This document shows positions 55,419-64,000 of a DNA stretch of 64,000 bases, piece after piece; position 1 is the stretch's first letter; the number at the start of each line of letters is the position of its first letter. The position numbers and the translations under genes are program-made. Origin of the DNA: Brevibacterium oceani (GTDB lineage Bacteria > Actinomycetota > Actinomycetes > Actinomycetales > Brevibacteriaceae); the NCBI RefSeq assembly GCF_013623835.1, contig NZ_JABKDE010000010.1, positions 1 to 64,000 of the forward strand, in the 5' to 3' direction. A model generated the notes under the pieces. That model saw nothing but the letters and a program-made list of their open reading frames with translations. It searched no databases and had not been told where the DNA came from.

Positions 55419-56372
55419 TCAGCTCCAGGTGAGCCGTTCGATGCCGGAGAGGACGAGGTGGAGTCCTACGATGAACTCGGACTTCGCATCGAACTTCGCA
55501 AACTCGCCGAGGACGGAGTGGACGAAAGGGAACTCTTGCTCATCGAAGCTTGACCAACGGTCGATCTGCTCGGCGAATTCGGCATCGGCGTCGTCCATCG
55601 CGTCTCTGTCGATCGCTCCTTGCGAGACTTCCGCGCCCATGCCTGAGGCGTAGTTGACCACGGCCAGCGAGGCGTGGAACTGGGTCGTGAGGTCGAGCTC
55701 GGTGCGCTGGAGCGCCTGGCCGACCCGCTCCCAATAGGTCAGCGAGTTCGGTTCGTCCGGCCCCGCCTTGATGAGCTGTCCGGCGAGCCAGCGATGTTCG
55801 ATCATCTGGACGAACAGGCAGAGAACGAGGCGGCGGATGTCGGCCAATGCCTCGGCCGTGTCCTCGCTCGTCGCCTCGCCCAGATCGATCCCCGGATAGT
55901 CGGCGAACATCGAGGGAGTCGCCTCACCAGCATCGATGAGCTCATCAGCATCATCGAGGGCGCGCCCGAGCAGTTCATCGGCGACGATCGCCATGAGCTC
56001 GTCCTTGCCCGAGGCATACCAATAGAGGCTGGCCACGCCGCTGTCGAGCTGAGCTGCCAGCCCGCGGAGAGTCACCTTCTCCGCGCCGACGGCGTCGAGC
56101 GTGGCGATCGCCGCCTCGATGATCTGGTCGAGGGAGAGCGAAGCCCGCGCACGCGGCTGCCTGCCGCCGCCTCGGCGACGGAGATCCGCACGGTCTGCAC
56201 CGCGTGCTCGAGCTGCCACTCCGCGAGCCTGGGCCGCTGCCCGGCGAGCCTGCCCCGTTTCCCGGGCCTGAGCTGATCGCTGGATCCGCGCCGCCCGGGC
56301 GGCGCGTGGATCGGGTCCGGCGAATCGGGGATCGGGTCCGCTGCCTGGGCGCCGAGGTGTGTCAGAAGCCAT
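55419..56372 (-). CDS. TetR-family regulator of the adjacent efflux gene
   Basis: A 317-residue TetR protein with an unusual 75-residue N-terminal tail rich in Ala, Arg and Gln (AQARETGQARRAAAQARGVAAR) before the HTH (LRGLAAQLDSGVASLYWYASGKDELM, about 100-130), then a TetR_C-type effector domain. It diverges from a DHA2 pump gene with four GAAC-N3-GTTC sites between, the probable operators. The promoter fits TTGATA-N17-TAGATT with the ATG six bases downstream, so its mRNA is probably leaderless. Confidence 0.86.
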   Translation of the reverse strand: MASDTPRRPGSGPDPRFAGPDPRAARAARIQRSAQARETGQARRAAAQARGVAARARGADRADLRRRGGGRQPRARASLSLDQIIEAAIATLDAVGAEKVTLRGLAAQLDSGVASLYWYASGKDELMAIVADELLGRALDDADELIDAGEATPSMFADYPGIDLGEATSEDTAEALADIRRLVLCLFVQMIEHRWLAGQLIKAGPDEPNSLTYWERVGQALQRTELDLTTQFHASLAVVNYASGMGAEVSQGAIDRDAMDDADAEFAEQIDRWSSFDEQEFPFVHSVLGEFAKFDAKSEFIVGLHLVLSGIERLTWS

Positions 56373-56378
56373 GGTCCG

Positions 56379-56407
56379 AATCTACCGAGGGACTTGCCAA
56401 GTATCAA
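56379..56407 (-). promoter_or_regulatory. tetR promoter, leaderless
   Basis: On the minus strand TTGATA, exactly 17 bp, TAGATT, then six bases to the ATG at 56372. The -35 touches the first operator, so the repressor would block it. Confidence 0.7.
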
Positions 56408-56473
56408 ACAACGTTCTATTCTCGAACATAGTTCGACTGACTCGAACAACGTTCCATAAACGAACGACGTTCG
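56407..56473. promoter_or_regulatory. Four tandem operators (GAAC-N3-GTTC) between tetR and the MFS gene
   Basis: Palindromes centred near 56411 (AAACAACGTTC), 56429 (CGAACATAGTTCG), 56449 (CGAACAACGTTCC) and 56467 (CGAACGACGTTCG), spaced 18, 20 and 18 bp, close to two helical turns. The pattern suggests cooperative dimer binding by the adjacent TetR protein to control both promoters. Confidence 0.8.
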
Positions 56474-56507
56474 ATGAATTCCCTCCCTTCGATCTGAAAG
56501 GAACGCT

Positions 56508-57974
56508 ATGACTACTCCGATCCCAGCTCCCGGCGCCGTGGAGACTCCGTCGCGCAAGCCGCAGAGTCTCCGCGCCGCCTGGCCCGCTCTCGTTGCCCTG
56601 TGCCTGACCATGCTCGTCGAGATGGTCGACAACTCCATCCTCAACATCGCGCTGCCGACGATCGGCCGCGACCTCGGTGCCTCACCGACTGATCTGCAGT
56701 GGATCGTCGGCGCCTACTCGCTCACCTTCGGCGGCCTGCTCATGGTCGGCGGCACGGTGGGTGACAAGCTCGGCCGACGGCGCATCCTCCTCGTCGGGCT
56801 CGCTCTCTTCGGCCTCGCCGGACTCTCCGTACTGCTCGTGACCACCCCGGCCCAGCTCATCATCGTGCGCGCCCTCTCGGGAGCCTTCGCCGCCTTCATC
56901 GCCCCGCTGACGATGTCTCTGATCTTCCGACTCTTCGATCTCGACGAGCTGCGCAACAAGGCGATCGGCCTCATCATGGTCGTGTCGATGATCGGCTTCG
57001 CGCTGGGCCCGACACTCGCCGGACTCGCCATCGCCAGCTGGCCGTGGCAGGCTCTTCTCGTGCTCAACGCACCCGTGGCGGCAATCGCCTGGCTGGGTGT
57101 GCGCTTCGGCATCGCCCCCGACGACCCCGCTGATCGGCGGACCGGCGGAGCCGACGTCCCCGGCGCTGTGCTCTCGGTCGCCGCACTCGGCTTCCTCCTC
57201 TACGGCTTCACCGCGGGAGTCGAGAACGGCTGGACCGCCCCGCTGACCATCGCCGTCTTCGCCGCCGGCGTCCTCTCACTGGTGGGCTTCATCTGGCGCG
57301 AGAAGACCGCGGCCGATCCGATGCTCGACATGAAGCTGCTCGCCCTGCCGACCGTCAGCGGTTCGGCGATCCTCCAGACCGCGACGATGATCGCCATGGT
57401 CGGCGTCATGTTCGTCTCCACCCAGCTCTACCAGTTCGCCTGGGGCTGGACGCCGTTGCAGGCCGGGCTCGCGAACCTGCCGTTCGTCGTCGGCATGCTC
57501 GTCGCCAGTCCGTTCGTCGACCGTGCCGTCGCGAAGTACGGTCACCGCGCCACGTCCATCGGCGGCGTCGGCCTCGTCCTCATCAGCGTCGTCATCTGGA
57601 TCTTTGCGCTCTCGCACGGATTCCTCTGGTGCGCGATCGGCATGCTCATCATGACCTTCGGCATGCGGACCGTGATGACCACCGGTGCCGTGGCTCTCGT
57701 CGGCGCACTGCCCGAGACGCACACTTCGATCGGTTCGGCGCTCAATGACACCGCGCAGGAGCTCGGCAATGCCGTGGGCGTGGCGATCGTCGGCACCATC
57801 ATGGCCACCGTGCTCGGCTCGACGCTGCCGCAGGGTGCCTGGGATTCGGCGATGGTCGCCGGCTTCATCCACTCCCAGCAGATCTCGTTCACCGTGCTCG
57901 CCGGCATCGTCCTCGTCCTCGGGTTCATCGGCGCACGGACGCTGACGAACTCGAAGGTCACCGAGGATCACTGA
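56508..57974 (+). CDS. DHA2-family MFS drug:H+ antiporter
   Basis: A 488-residue transporter with about 14 hydrophobic segments, the DHA2 arrangement. VDNSILNIALPTIGRDL in helix 1 and GDKLGRRRILLVG between helices 2 and 3 are family motifs; GPTLAGLAI in helix 5 is the antiporter motif C region. It probably exports drugs or toxic metabolites and is controlled by the divergent TetR. ATG 56508 follows GAAAGGAAC. Drug spectrum unknown. Confidence 0.92.
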   Translation: MTTPIPAPGAVETPSRKPQSLRAAWPALVALCLTMLVEMVDNSILNIALPTIGRDLGASPTDLQWIVGAYSLTFGGLLMVGGTVGDKLGRRRILLVGLALFGLAGLSVLLVTTPAQLIIVRALSGAFAAFIAPLTMSLIFRLFDLDELRNKAIGLIMVVSMIGFALGPTLAGLAIASWPWQALLVLNAPVAAIAWLGVRFGIAPDDPADRRTGGADVPGAVLSVAALGFLLYGFTAGVENGWTAPLTIAVFAAGVLSLVGFIWREKTAADPMLDMKLLALPTVSGSAILQTATMIAMVGVMFVSTQLYQFAWGWTPLQAGLANLPFVVGMLVASPFVDRAVAKYGHRATSIGGVGLVLISVVIWIFALSHGFLWCAIGMLIMTFGMRTVMTTGAVALVGALPETHTSIGSALNDTAQELGNAVGVAIVGTIMATVLGSTLPQGAWDSAMVAGFIHSQQISFTVLAGIVLVLGFIGARTLTNSKVTEDH

Positions 57975-57992
57975 GGCCTTCGAAGTGCCGGT

Positions 57993-59687
57993 TCACTCCA
58001 CGAGGAGCAACTCGCGGTAGCGATTGAGCGCGGAGGCGATCTCCTGAGCGCGTGGTCGGGTGATGTGCCCCGGGTGGTCGCGGTGACCCGTGAGCCCGTC
58101 GATGCCCTGCTCGTCGAGCATCTCATCGATCTCCGCCAGCGCCTCGGTGATCGCGGTCCGACCGTCGAAGATCTCCGCAAGGTACTCGAGCGCCTCGGCG
58201 ACTCCCGCCGTCTGCTGGGCATCGACGATCTGAGAGACGGCGAGGAGATCGATGAAGGCTCTGCCGAACTGGATCCGATCCGTGCCCTTGGCCCGTGCGG
58301 ACTTCGTCTTCGATGCCGGCCGCAGGGCCTTCGCCGTCGGAATCCGCAGGGCCGGCTGGCGGACGGAACCGTCATCCGTGACGGTGAGTGCGTCGGGGTC
58401 GACGCCCACGAGCTCGTGCGCCTGCTTCGTGACGTCGTGCGGGACGTAGGCGTCGAGGGCGATGACATGGTCGGCGACTTCGAAGAATGCGCTCGAGCCG
58501 CCGGCGACGAGCACCGTGGACACGCCCCGACGGTCGAGCAGCGGCCGGACCCTGTCGACGAACGGGGTGATCGGCTCCCGTTCGGCGGGGATGAGGGCGC
58601 GCATCCGACTGTCTCGGATCATGAAGTTCGTCGCCGAGGTGTCCTCGTCGATGAGCAGCGTGCGCGCGCCGACCTCGATCGCCTCGACGAGGTTGGCCGC
58701 CTGCGAAGTCGATCCGCTCGCATTCGTCGTCGAGAACGTTCTCGTGTCAGTGCCGGATGGGAGATTGGCGATGAAGGGCGAGATGTCGTCTCCGGTCACT
58801 GCTCGACCGTCTTCGGCGCGGATTGCGGTGGCGCCGGGGTCGGTGATGACCCATTCGCGCCCGTCTCCGGCGATGTGCAGATGGACGCCGCGTTCGAGTG
58901 CGCGCAGGATCGTCGATTTGCCGTGGTAGCCGCCGCCGACGATGACGGTGACCCCGCGGGGGATCCCCATGCCCGTGAGGCTGCGACCGCTCGAGAGTTC
59001 CACCGTGTGCTCGAGTTCGGGTGGAGAAGCGAACGGGACTGCCTGCTCCGGGTTCATCGGTTCGTCCGAATCGCCTGCGCTGCGGGGGAGAATCGCGCCG
59101 TTGGCGATGAAGCCGACCAGGCCGGCCTCGCCGAGGTGGTCCCGCAGTTCCAGCTGATCGCGGTGGAGCTGCACGTGCTGACGGAGACCGTCGATGCCGT
59201 CGCTCCATTTCTCACACAGGAACATTGCACGAGCAAGGTCCGGCAGATCCCGGGTGAGGAGATCGGCGGCACGATGTCCGAGGATCCTTCGACCGCGAGC
59301 GGGCAGATTGACCAGCAGCCGCGCCTCGACGCCGGCATCGTCGATGCGCACGTTCGTGCGCTCAAGCACCTCCTGACCGGGGCGGCCGAGGATGATCGCC
59401 TTCCGATCGAAACGTCCCAGCGCGGTATTGCCGGCACGGAGCAGGTAGTCGGCCGCGGCGATGCGGTCCTGCCGATCAGTGATCAGCTCGGGCGGAAGCT
59501 TCGCATCGGCATGCTCGATGCGCACGCGCACCTTCGACGGTGAGGCGAAAGGGTCGGCCTGGACGCGGTTGACGAACAGGGTGACTGGTCCGAACCGGTA
59601 GCGCCCGCGGATCTGCTTGAGATTGCCGTAGCTGCGGCCGTCGAGTCCGTGCAGTGTGTCCGCGAGATTCGATCGTTGGGAGCTCAT
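57993..59687 (-). CDS. Predicted ABC-class ATPase (PF09818 family)
   Basis: A 564-residue cytoplasmic protein of the ABC_ATPase family, not a transporter subunit. Walker A is GGGYHGKST near residue 247 and Walker B LLIDEDTSATNFM near 345; an RGRYRFG segment marks the N-terminal domain, and the C-terminal helical domain ends RYRELLLVE. Starts possible at ATG 59687 or 59696; 59687 is nearer the conserved region. Function of the family is not established. Confidence 0.88.
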   Translation of the reverse strand: MSSQRSNLADTLHGLDGRSYGNLKQIRGRYRFGPVTLFVNRVQADPFASPSKVRVRIEHADAKLPPELITDRQDRIAAADYLLRAGNTALGRFDRKAIILGRPGQEVLERTNVRIDDAGVEARLLVNLPARGRRILGHRAADLLTRDLPDLARAMFLCEKWSDGIDGLRQHVQLHRDQLELRDHLGEAGLVGFIANGAILPRSAGDSDEPMNPEQAVPFASPPELEHTVELSSGRSLTGMGIPRGVTVIVGGGYHGKSTILRALERGVHLHIAGDGREWVITDPGATAIRAEDGRAVTGDDISPFIANLPSGTDTRTFSTTNASGSTSQAANLVEAIEVGARTLLIDEDTSATNFMIRDSRMRALIPAEREPITPFVDRVRPLLDRRGVSTVLVAGGSSAFFEVADHVIALDAYVPHDVTKQAHELVGVDPDALTVTDDGSVRQPALRIPTAKALRPASKTKSARAKGTDRIQFGRAFIDLLAVSQIVDAQQTAGVAEALEYLAEIFDGRTAITEALAEIDEMLDEQGIDGLTGHRDHPGHITRPRAQEIASALNRYRELLLVE

Positions 59688-59790
59688 CCCAGCCATGCTA
59701 CGGGATGTACCACCCACAATTGCCAGTCATACGGAGCCTCGGCTCGGTGCTCGTGATCGAAGGCCGCTGTTCGACGACTGGTGTCCGGTG

Positions 59791-59909
59791 CTCGCTCAAG
59801 GCGCAGCGCGGATGTCGACTCGTTGACCGTTCGAAAAGTGCGCGCCGCCTTGAACGAGCGGCAAGAGCGGTTCGGGGGCGAGAAATGTGCGCTTCGGCTT
59901 GAACGAGGG
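59791..59909. repeat. Intergenic repeat, family C, copy 1
   Basis: CTCGCTCAAGGCGCAGCGCGG, then a spacer, then CGCGCCGCCTTGAACGAG, which pairs with the first arm. A third arm GGCTTGAACGAGG follows 44 bp on. The same order of three arms occurs at 62147. Confidence 0.8.
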
Positions 59910-59942
59910 CTCGAAATCAACGCGCTTCGCGGGGTGCTCGTT

Positions 59943-59994
59943 GCCCAGACTGAGGGCCCAGACTGAGGGCCCAGACTGAGGGCCCAAACGGAGA
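59943..59994 (+). repeat. 13-bp tandem repeat
   Basis: GCCCAGACTGAGG three times perfectly, then GCCCAAACGGAGA as a degraded fourth unit. It ends 2 bp before the amidohydrolase stop codon, so it is transcribed as its 3' untranslated region. Confidence 0.88.
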
Positions 59995-59996
59995 GT

Positions 59997-60776
59997 TCAG
60001 GCTGAGGCGGCCTCGCCGAGGTAGAACGCCGCTGCGTTGCCCCAGAACACGGCGTCGGCCTCGTCAGGGGTGAGGACCTCGCGGATGATCTCGAAGTCGG
60101 AGTCGGCGAAAGGCCGCCTCGCTCGGGTCGACGGCAGGTCGGTGCCGACCATGAGCGCACTCGGGTCGGTGTCGACGATGCGCCGGACCACCTCGGCGGG
60201 GTCGAGCTCCACCCGTCCGAACCCGGTGGCCTTGACCTTGACCCCCTGTTCGACGAGCGGCAGGAGGTTGAGCAGTCCGTCGGCATGCATGCCGAGGTGA
60301 TCGATGCTCACCGCCGGCAACGCGGCGATCTTCGCGCTGAGGTCTTCATCGCTCGTGCGCGCGTCGATGTAGAGCTCGGAGTGCCAGCCGACGAGGTCAT
60401 GGACCCGACGGGCGAAGCGGTCGAGGTCGTCGAGGGTGGCGGACCCACCGCGGGCGACGTTGAAGCGCAGCGCCTTGACCCCGGCCTCGTCGAGCGACCT
60501 GATGACGCCGTCGCTGGTCTCCGGGGGCAGCTGGGTGACTCCGACATAGCTCGAACCCAGCGCCTGCAGGGCCTCGACGAGGCAGCCCTGATCGAAGCCC
60601 TGGAACGATCCCGAGACCACGGCACCGCCGGCGATGCCGAGACCGTCGATGCGAGCCTGGTAGTCGGCGACCGTGAAGGGATCGGGCATGAAGCCGTTGT
60701 TCTCGATGAGCGGGTGGCTCGGATCGATGATGTGCAGGTGGGAGTCGAAGATCGGCGCGTGCGCGGGAGTGGTCAT
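59997..60776 (-). CDS. Amidohydrolase-2 family TIM-barrel hydrolase
   Basis: A 259-residue TIM-barrel protein. The metal motif FDSHLH (13-15 H-L-H) opens the barrel; LYIDARTSDED, SIDHLGMHA and MVGTDLPS supply later strand-end ligands. The family includes decarboxylases and lactonases (2-pyrone-4,6-dicarboxylate lactonase branch looks nearest by length). It lies 108 bp downstream of the FlK-like gene on the same strand and may share its operon. Substrate unknown. Confidence 0.85.
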   Translation of the reverse strand: MTTPAHAPIFDSHLHIIDPSHPLIENNGFMPDPFTVADYQARIDGLGIAGGAVVSGSFQGFDQGCLVEALQALGSSYVGVTQLPPETSDGVIRSLDEAGVKALRFNVARGGSATLDDLDRFARRVHDLVGWHSELYIDARTSDEDLSAKIAALPAVSIDHLGMHADGLLNLLPLVEQGVKVKATGFGRVELDPAEVVRRIVDTDPSALMVGTDLPSTRARRPFADSDFEIIREVLTPDEADAVFWGNAAAFYLGEAASA

Positions 60777-60884
60777 CGGCGGGGCTTTCTGTAGGTGTGG
60801 ATGGAGTCGGCAGGCGGTGAAGCGGTCCGTCCTGGTGGAAGGGTGTGCCCGTACTCGCCCGAGGTGGTCTGCGTCAGTTCTGTG

Positions 60885-61298
60885 TCAGCCGGTCTGCGCG
60901 GCGATGCGCTCATCGAAGCGTGACCGGCTGACGATGCCGCGCTTGTGTGTGCCGACGCTGATGACGGAATGCTCGTCGCGGGCTTCGACAGCGAATTCGA
61001 GGCTGCGGCGATCCGCGTGCGTCACGGTGACATCGATCGTCACCATCGACCCCGGAACCGTGGGGGCCTGATGGGTGAGGTCGACGTGGGTGCCCAGGGT
61101 GAGATCATCCTCGCCGAGGTGGTCCTTGATCGATTCGACGCATGCCCATTCGACGATGGCGACCATATAACCGGTGGCGAGGACGTCGGGCATCTCGGCG
61201 AACCCGGGTGCCTCAGGGAGGATGTGCGGGACGGTCCTCTCCGGCGGGACGGTGTACTCCATGCGGTGCGTGAGTCCGGCGGCGAGTGCATCGGTCAT
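60885..61298 (-). CDS. FlK-like acyl-CoA thioesterase (hot-dog fold)
   Basis: A 137-residue thioesterase closely matching Streptomyces FlK, which hydrolyses fluoroacetyl-CoA. The catalytic triad Thr42, Glu50 and His76 occurs at identical positions (ATGYMV, VEWAC, DLTH). VPPERTVPHILPEAP and SVGTHKRGIV are shared too. Phe33 of the FlK gate is kept, but Phe36 is Met here, so fluoroacetyl-CoA specificity is uncertain. Its start overlaps the TetR stop by 4 bp, so the regulator and enzyme are coupled. Confidence 0.86.
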   Translation of the reverse strand: MTDALAAGLTHRMEYTVPPERTVPHILPEAPGFAEMPDVLATGYMVAIVEWACVESIKDHLGEDDLTLGTHVDLTHQAPTVPGSMVTIDVTVTHADRRSLEFAVEARDEHSVISVGTHKRGIVSRSRFDERIAAQTG

Positions 61299-61993
61299 CG
61301 AGTCTCCTTTGTTGGTGATGTTCTGGCGGCCGTTGTGGCTGGTGAAGCGGCTGGCGAGGTGGACGTCGAGTGTGTGACGGGAGTCGTGGTTGGAGCGGCG
61401 GTGGTGGTCGAAGCGGCAGCGGCAGCGCTCGGTCGGGCCGCGTCGATCATCGTCGCTGCGACCCGGCGGGCCTCAACCATCGCCGTCCGGTCACCGGCGG
61501 TGATGACCCGCGCGTTCGCTCCGTCGACGAGGAACATGAGCGCCGATCCCCATCGCTGAGGGTCGTCGAGGCCGTCGGCGGCGGCGAGCTCAGCCAGGGT
61601 CGACTGGAGCCAGGTTTTGTAGGCGGCGATCTCGGCGCGGGCCGGGTGGTTCGGGTCTGGCAGCTCGGCGGCGGCGATGGTGAAGGGGCACCCGCGGAAG
61701 CCCGGTTTGGCATGATCCTCGATGAACCAATCGAACAGGGCGAGCACGCGACCGCCGGGGGAGCTAGCCGAGGTTGCGAGAACCTCGGCGATGGCGGACT
61801 CAGACGTCTCACGCCGGCGTCGCAGCACCTCGGCGATGAGCCCCGACTTCGACCCGAAGTGCGCGTAGAGCGTCGGCTTCGACACCCCAGACTCCGCGAC
61901 GATGCGGTCGACACCGATGGCGTTGACACCTTCGGCGTAGAAGAGGGCAGTGGCGGTCTGAAGAATGCGCTCGCCCGATGGGGACAGGTCCAC
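61295..61993 (-). CDS. TetR-family regulator coupled to the FlK-like thioesterase
   Basis: A 232-residue TetR regulator: HTH at about 27-49 (GVDRIVAESGVSKPTLYAHFGSK), effector domain with RGCPFTIAAAELPDPNHPAR, then a 40-residue Ala/Thr/Pro/Ser-rich C-terminal tail (SAAAAASTTTAAPTTTPVTH) that is not part of the fold. Start GTG 61993. A TTACA-N4-TGTAA palindrome sits 10 bp upstream, suggesting autoregulation of the regulator-thioesterase unit. Confidence 0.88.
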   Translation of the reverse strand: MDLSPSGERILQTATALFYAEGVNAIGVDRIVAESGVSKPTLYAHFGSKSGLIAEVLRRRRETSESAIAEVLATSASSPGGRVLALFDWFIEDHAKPGFRGCPFTIAAAELPDPNHPARAEIAAYKTWLQSTLAELAAADGLDDPQRWGSALMFLVDGANARVITAGDRTAMVEARRVAATMIDAARPSAAAAASTTTAAPTTTPVTHSTSTSPAASPATTAARTSPTKETR

Positions 61994-62002
61994 GCTTTGA
62001 AC

Positions 62003-62016
62003 TTACAAGTCTGTAA
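62003..62016. promoter_or_regulatory. TetR operator
   Basis: TTACA-AGTC-TGTAA, a perfect inverted repeat just upstream of the TetR start, of the TACAAGTCTGTA type often used by AcrR/TetR proteins. Confidence 0.72.
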
Positions 62017-62146
62017 ATTCTGCGGTCAAGCCGTACGAGGTGTGGTGATGGGGAAGGTGCGGCGACAAGGTGCGGTGCGTCGACTAGGTGCGGCGAAGCG
62101 ACGAAGCTCGATGAGGGGGTGAGGTGCGCAGTATTCTCCTGTCTGT

Positions 62147-62279
62147 CGCTCGTTCAAGGCGCAGCGCGGTTGTCGATTCGTGCACCGGTCGACAGATGCG
62201 CTGCGCCTTGAACGACGTTGGGAAGGAGCCGCGAGTCCGAGGGAGCGGTCCATATCCGCGCCACGCCTTGAACGAGGTG
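62147..62279. repeat. Intergenic repeat, family C, copy 2
   Basis: CGCTCGTTCAAGGCGCAGCG, then GCGCTGCGCCTTGAACGA, then a third arm CGCCTTGAACGAGGTGG. The first about 70 bp align well with 59791-59860; the spacer before the third arm differs. Together the two copies bracket the amidohydrolase, thioesterase and TetR genes in the same orientation. Confidence 0.8.
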
Positions 62280-62293
62280 GGCAGATCTCGCGC

Positions 62294-64000
<1,707 letters not shown>

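Larger units (their letters stand above)
59688..59996. other. 309-bp region with repeats between ATPase and amidohydrolase genes
   Basis: Almost fully occupied by the family C repeat (59791-59909) and a 13-bp tandem repeat (59943-59994). The ATPase promoter should lie in 59688-59760. No gene is supported. Confidence 0.6.
61994..62293. other. 300-bp region between the TetR gene and thiC
   Basis: Holds the operator at 62003-62016, then GGTGCGG-type short direct repeats at about 62037-62095 (GGTGCGGCGA, GGTGCGGTGC) and the family C repeat copy 2. No gene is supported. Confidence 0.55.

Overview
The window is chromosomal DNA of a high-G+C actinobacterium with dense coding, Shine-Dalgarno starts mixed with apparently leaderless starts, and actinobacterial regulators (a RamB/ScfR-type glyoxylate regulator, a DtxR/IdeR-type iron box, WYL and TetR regulators). 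The combination of ectABC, aceA/aceB with a RamB-like regulator, a glycine-riboswitch gcvPTH-sdaA locus, an IdeR-like box and a MhuD-like heme monooxygenase fits Brevibacterium or a close relative among the Micrococcales. That placement is inferred from gene content, not from a marker gene. No rRNA, tRNA, phage or CRISPR array was seen.

Layout. 1-102 is the end of an IS3-family element that joins directly onto an N-terminally shortened aminomethyltransferase-fold gene. 1.5-5.1 kb holds an APC amino-acid permease, a MhuD-like heme monooxygenase and an orphan DNA adenine methyltransferase. 5.2-9.3 kb holds an LhgO-like FAD oxidase with a large disordered insertion, then a siderophore-binding lipoprotein and a Fes-like esterase behind an iron box. 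9.3-14.2 kb is the glyoxylate bypass: a RamB-like regulator divergent from aceA, then aceB. 14.2-16.8 kb has a divergent DinB/WYL pair between two copies of a palindromic repeat, then a UspA protein. 16.9-20.5 kb has a YdiJ-type FAD/Fe-S dehydrogenase and a small HTH protein. 21-26 kb has an inositol-phosphatase-family enzyme, two membrane proteins and a YtcJ-type amidohydrolase. 26-31.2 kb is acyl-CoA metabolism: SDR, acyl-CoA dehydrogenase, CoA-transferase, DUF1990 protein and a second SDR.

31.3-37.9 kb is a glycine riboswitch followed by gcvP-gcvT-gcvH-sdaA, which would turn excess glycine into C1 units and, through serine, into pyruvate. 38.5-41.2 kb is ectABC (ectoine synthesis), with a probable leaderless ectA promoter and upstream operator-like motifs. 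41.4-47.5 kb is a less G+C-rich stretch: a secreted basic protein and a five-gene minus-strand cluster (Lrp-type regulator, NodB-fold deacetylase, MHS transporter, SDR, ketopantoate-reductase-like enzyme) that looks like an uncharacterised catabolic operon. 47.7-55.3 kb has an AGCS amino-acid symporter, a glycerophosphodiesterase, a PNPOx-fold protein, a membrane protein and a DUF255/thioredoxin protein. 55.4-58 kb is a TetR/DHA2-MFS efflux pair with four evenly spaced operators. 58-62 kb has a predicted ABC-class ATPase, an amidohydrolase, an FlK-like thioesterase and its TetR regulator. The right edge cuts thiC.

The less expected signals are non-coding. There are three families of paired intergenic inverted repeats, a 16-bp RTAACGAAACGRTAAC box shared by two distant promoters, an octamer (CGCCGAGG/CCTCGGCG) that recurs in gene-free DNA, and -10 boxes placed 6-8 nt before start codons.
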